Of a DNA stretch of 8,634 bases, positions 6,987 to 8,634 are shown piece after piece. The notes under the pieces are model-generated. The model saw only the letters and a program-made list of their open reading frames with translations. It ran no database searches and was not told the DNA's origin. Source of the DNA: Bacteroidota bacterium (GTDB lineage Bacteria; Bacteroidota; Bacteroidia; Bacteroidales; PUMT01). Numbering within the stretch: the first letter of the stretch is position 1; every line of letters starts with the position of its first letter. The translations under genes and the position numbers were made by a program. The DNA lies in assembly GCA_003567115.1 (NCBI GenBank), contig PXAP01000213.1, forward strand, positions 1 to 8,634, written 5' to 3'.

Positions 6987-7030
6987 AATTCGGGAATCGT
7001 TGCTTTTTAAACTGAACTCAAATATTTATT

Positions 7031-7948
7031 ATGATGACAAGTCCGCCGCCCCTGAAACCAGGAGATAAAATAGCAATAATCAGCCCTTCCGGAAAGATTG
7101 AAAAAGGTAAACTGGACACTGCCACAGGGTTGTTTAAAAAGTGGGGACTGGAAGTGGTGACCGGCCGGCATGTTTATGCCGGCTACAACCAGTTTGGAGG
7201 CAGTGATATGGAGAGGGCATCGGATCTTCAGATTATGCTTGATGATCCCGGTATAAGGGCTGTCATCTGCTCCCGCGGGGGATACGGAACAGTCAGAATT
7301 ATAGATATGATTGATTTCAGCCGGTTTATATCATTTCCCAAATGGATAGTTGGTTACAGCGACATAACCGTACTGCACAGCCATATAAACAGAAACTACG
7401 GTATTGAGACCATCCACGGACCGATGGCTGCAGAACTGTCGCCCGGTAAAAAGTACCCCGTATCGGACAAGTCACTCGGTCTGCTGAAAGAAACCTTATT
7501 CGGGACACTTCCTGCATATTATCAGCCAAATCATCCGTTATCAGGAAAAGGTAAATTTACCGGGGTGTTATGCGGGGGGAACCTTTCCGTTATTTGCAGC
7601 TTGCTGGGATCACCTTCGGCCGTTGATACCCGCGGCAGGATCCTCCTTATTGAGGATGTGGGAGAGAATCTGTATCATATTGACAGAATGATGATTGCCC
7701 TTCGACGCAGTGGTATGCTGGCGGCTGCCGGGGGACTCCTGGTGGGGGGTATGACTGATATGAATGATAATTCGGTTCCTTTCGGCAGAACAGCAGAGGA
7801 GATTATCGCTGAGGCAGTTGAGGGATATGACTATCCCGTCTGTTTTGGATTCACAGCAGGGCACCAATCCGAGAACTACCCCCTGGTTTTAGGCCGGGAA
7901 ATGAACCTTTCTGTTGGTGAGGCTTCCAGTAGCCTGACTTTCAGCTAA
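7031..7948 (+). CDS. ldcA: LD-carboxypeptidase (peptidase family S66)
   Basis: Serine peptidase that removes the terminal D-alanine from murein tetrapeptides (L,D bond) during peptidoglycan recycling; LdcA of E. coli is cytoplasmic, and no signal peptide is seen here either. The 305-residue product is normal for S66. The N-terminal domain shows PPPLKPGDKIAIISPSG and ICSRGGYGTVRI. The Ser-Glu-His triad is visible as Ser110 in WIVGYSDIT, Glu208 in LLIEDVGE and His278 in TAGHQSENYPLVLG. The family's LYHIDRMM and GGLLVGG segments are also present. Two ATGs stand in tandem (7031, 7034) with no Shine-Dalgarno; either fits, as the conserved part starts at PPPLKP. It follows a hairpin-rich spacer and is 182 bp before yraN in the same direction. 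Exact substrate cannot be told from sequence; some S66 members act on other peptides such as microcin C. Confidence 0.92.
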   Translation: MMTSPPPLKPGDKIAIISPSGKIEKGKLDTATGLFKKWGLEVVTGRHVYAGYNQFGGSDMERASDLQIMLDDPGIRAVICSRGGYGTVRIIDMIDFSRFISFPKWIVGYSDITVLHSHINRNYGIETIHGPMAAELSPGKKYPVSDKSLGLLKETLFGTLPAYYQPNHPLSGKGKFTGVLCGGNLSVICSLLGSPSAVDTRGRILLIEDVGENLYHIDRMMIALRRSGMLAAAGGLLVGGMTDMNDNSVPFGRTAEEIIAEAVEGYDYPVCFGFTAGHQSENYPLVLGREMNLSVGEASSSLTFS

Positions 7949-8130
7949 CAATAAGATGCTGTATGATTATTGTTTCCTGCTGCAGGGATTGAATCCGGCC
8001 TGGAGGTTGTAAAATTATGCATCCTCGGTTTTTATGGTCGTTTCTTTCCCCGGAAGGGAGATTACAGCAAGTTTTTTTGTATATTAAGTAGTGAAATAAC
8101 AGTGAACAAATCTTTATACCCTGACTCAGT
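7949..8130. other. Spacer between ldcA and yraN
   Basis: The only structure seen is a weak AT-rich inverted repeat AACAATAA/TTATTGTT (7947-7954/7967-7974, 12-nt loop) that begins in the ldcA stop codon. It has a short TT tail and is at best a weak terminator. No clear promoter boxes for yraN were found; the frame open through here on the + strand (7970-8179) overlaps yraN in another frame and resembles no family. Confidence 0.4.
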
Positions 8131-8502
8131 ATGGCCAAACATAATGATCTCGGAAACAGGGGGGAGAAGATTGCCGTAAGGCATCTGGAGGCAAGGTCCT
8201 ATTCTGTTCTGGAGACAAACTGGAGATGCGGCCGGCTTGAGGTTGATATAATTGCCAGGCTGAAAGATCAGCTTGTTGTGGCTGAGGTTAAAACCCGGAT
8301 GGGAGATTTTCTGGAATCGCCGCTTGAAGCAGTTAACAAAAGGAAACAGCAGTTGCTGATACGTGCGGCAAATGCCTATATATCCAAAAGCAACCTTAAT
8401 CTTGATATAAGGTTTGATATTATCGTGGTTATCTTTTCAGATGATATGGAGTTTCAGGTATATCAGATAGAAAATGCCTTTTATCCCTGTCCGGGCAGAT
8501 GA
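8131..8502 (+). CDS. yraN: YraN/UPF0102 family protein, putative nuclease fold
   Basis: Small 123-residue soluble protein of the widespread UPF0102 family, distantly related to Holliday-junction resolvases and restriction-endonuclease folds; its cellular role is not firmly established. Visible family motifs in order: LGNRGEKIAVRHLEA (7-21), NWRCGRLEVDIIA (30-42) with Asp39, VAEVKTR (50-56) giving the E52-x-K54 pair of the metal-binding nuclease signature, VNKRKQQLL (68-76) and RFDIIVV (94-100). All putative active-site residues are intact, so the protein is not obviously degenerate. ATG at 8131 gives the usual short N-terminus before LGxxGE; there is no Shine-Dalgarno. It lies in the same direction as ldcA and is closed by a strong terminator, so it is probably the last gene of its transcript. 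Confidence 0.92.
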   Translation: MAKHNDLGNRGEKIAVRHLEARSYSVLETNWRCGRLEVDIIARLKDQLVVAEVKTRMGDFLESPLEAVNKRKQQLLIRAANAYISKSNLNLDIRFDIIVVIFSDDMEFQVYQIENAFYPCPGR

Positions 8503-8540
8503 AAATAAACTGCCTCTCCGGCTATGGATATATTACTCAA

Positions 8541-8567
8541 CTGTTGATTTATTCAACAGCTTTTTTT
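8541..8567 (+). terminator. Rho-independent terminator after yraN
   Basis: A perfect 7-bp stem CTGTTGA/TCAACAG (8541-8547/8553-8559) with a 5-nt TTTAT loop is followed, after one C, by seven T (8561-8567). It lies 38 bp after the yraN stop. The last two T of the tract fall inside the stop codon of the probable convergent gene at the window edge. Confidence 0.85.
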
Positions 8568-8634
8568 AAAGATATACCTTCAGATGTTTTTCAATTTTTT
8601 CCCGGACCGTACTGTTAGCAGGGGGTTTTAAAAT
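8566..8634 (-). CDS. Probable C-terminal end of a convergent gene, unidentified
   Basis: On the - strand one frame is open from the window edge to TAA (complement of 8566-8568), giving 22 residues that end TVREKIEKHLKVYL. The other two - strand frames hit stops within the same stretch. The lysine/glutamate-rich amphipathic helix looks like a real protein tail, and a convergent gene would explain why the yraN terminator sits here. The fragment is too short to assign a family, and an open frame of this length can arise by chance. Confidence 0.4.
   Translation of the reverse strand: MLKPPANSTVREKIEKHLKVYL

Larger units (their letters stand above)
6637..7030. other. 394-bp gene-free block rich in hairpins between ribF and ldcA
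   Basis: No convincing protein frame is present on either strand. The block contains a row of inverted repeats: TGGTTTTG/CAAAACCA (6669-6676/6693-6700), two GC-rich three-base-loop hairpins (6744-6762, 6787-6801), an imperfect 8-bp one with TTA loop (6843-6861, overlapping an alternative GGTCAT/ATGACC pair at 6854-6874), CGGGC-GTT-GCCCG (6874-6886) and a nested structure (6909-6980) followed by T7. A 13-bp sequence is repeated 89 bp apart. It must also hold any ldcA promoter and the ribF 3' end, but I see neither clearly apart from the T7 run. Confidence 0.6.

Noticed and set aside
6909..7006. Possible integron attC site
   Set aside because: GTTAAAG at 6936 differs from the GTTRRRY core in the last base, there is no matching RYYYAAC partner, and no integrase or gene cassettes are nearby.
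7947..7974. AT-rich hairpin as ldcA terminator
   Set aside because: The 8-bp stem has six A-T/T-A dominated pairs, a 12-nt loop and no real T tract, so stability is doubtful.
7970..8179. 69-codon + strand frame between ldcA and yraN
   Set aside because: It runs 49 bp into yraN in another frame, has no recognisable motif and no start signal.

Overview
The window looks like chromosomal DNA of a Bacteroidetes/Bacteroidota bacterium, probably Bacteroidales or a close relative. The signs are a lipoprotein-type macroglobulin-like protein carrying a TonB plug domain but no barrel (a typical Bacteroidetes architecture), the near absence of Shine-Dalgarno sequences before good genes, promoter-like TTG...TAnnTTTG-type signals, and AT-rich gene-free spacers. 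Assignment is from protein style only; there is no rRNA or other marker.

Layout, left to right: (1) the 3' end of the plug-domain surface protein on the + strand (1-1445), closed by a strong hairpin terminator (1524-1560). (2) glgB on the - strand (1591-3606), a complete glycogen branching enzyme of the eukaryotic-like GH13_8 type. (3) A gene-free divergent region (3607-3998) with an 18-bp perfect inverted repeat whose arms flank a candidate promoter. (4) araB, L-ribulokinase (+), followed after 16 nt by ribF, the bifunctional riboflavin kinase/FAD synthetase (+), which seems to start at TTG. (5) A 394-bp gene-free block (6637-7030) packed with GC-rich hairpins: two REP-like tandem units and a nested three-stem structure ending in seven T. 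(6) ldcA, LD-carboxypeptidase (+), then yraN (UPF0102 nuclease-fold protein, +) and its Rho-independent terminator (8541-8567). (7) A probable last 22 codons of a convergent - strand gene at the right edge.

The genes are mostly housekeeping and carbohydrate metabolism: glycogen branching, pentose entry (ribulose to ribulose 5-phosphate), flavin cofactor synthesis, murein recycling. None is obviously mobile, and no defence system, CRISPR, IS transposase, rRNA or tRNA is visible. The least explained material is non-coding: the hairpin-rich block before ldcA and the long inverted repeat between glgB and araB. These are the best candidates for something undescribed, more likely intergenic repeats or regulatory structures than a new protein system.
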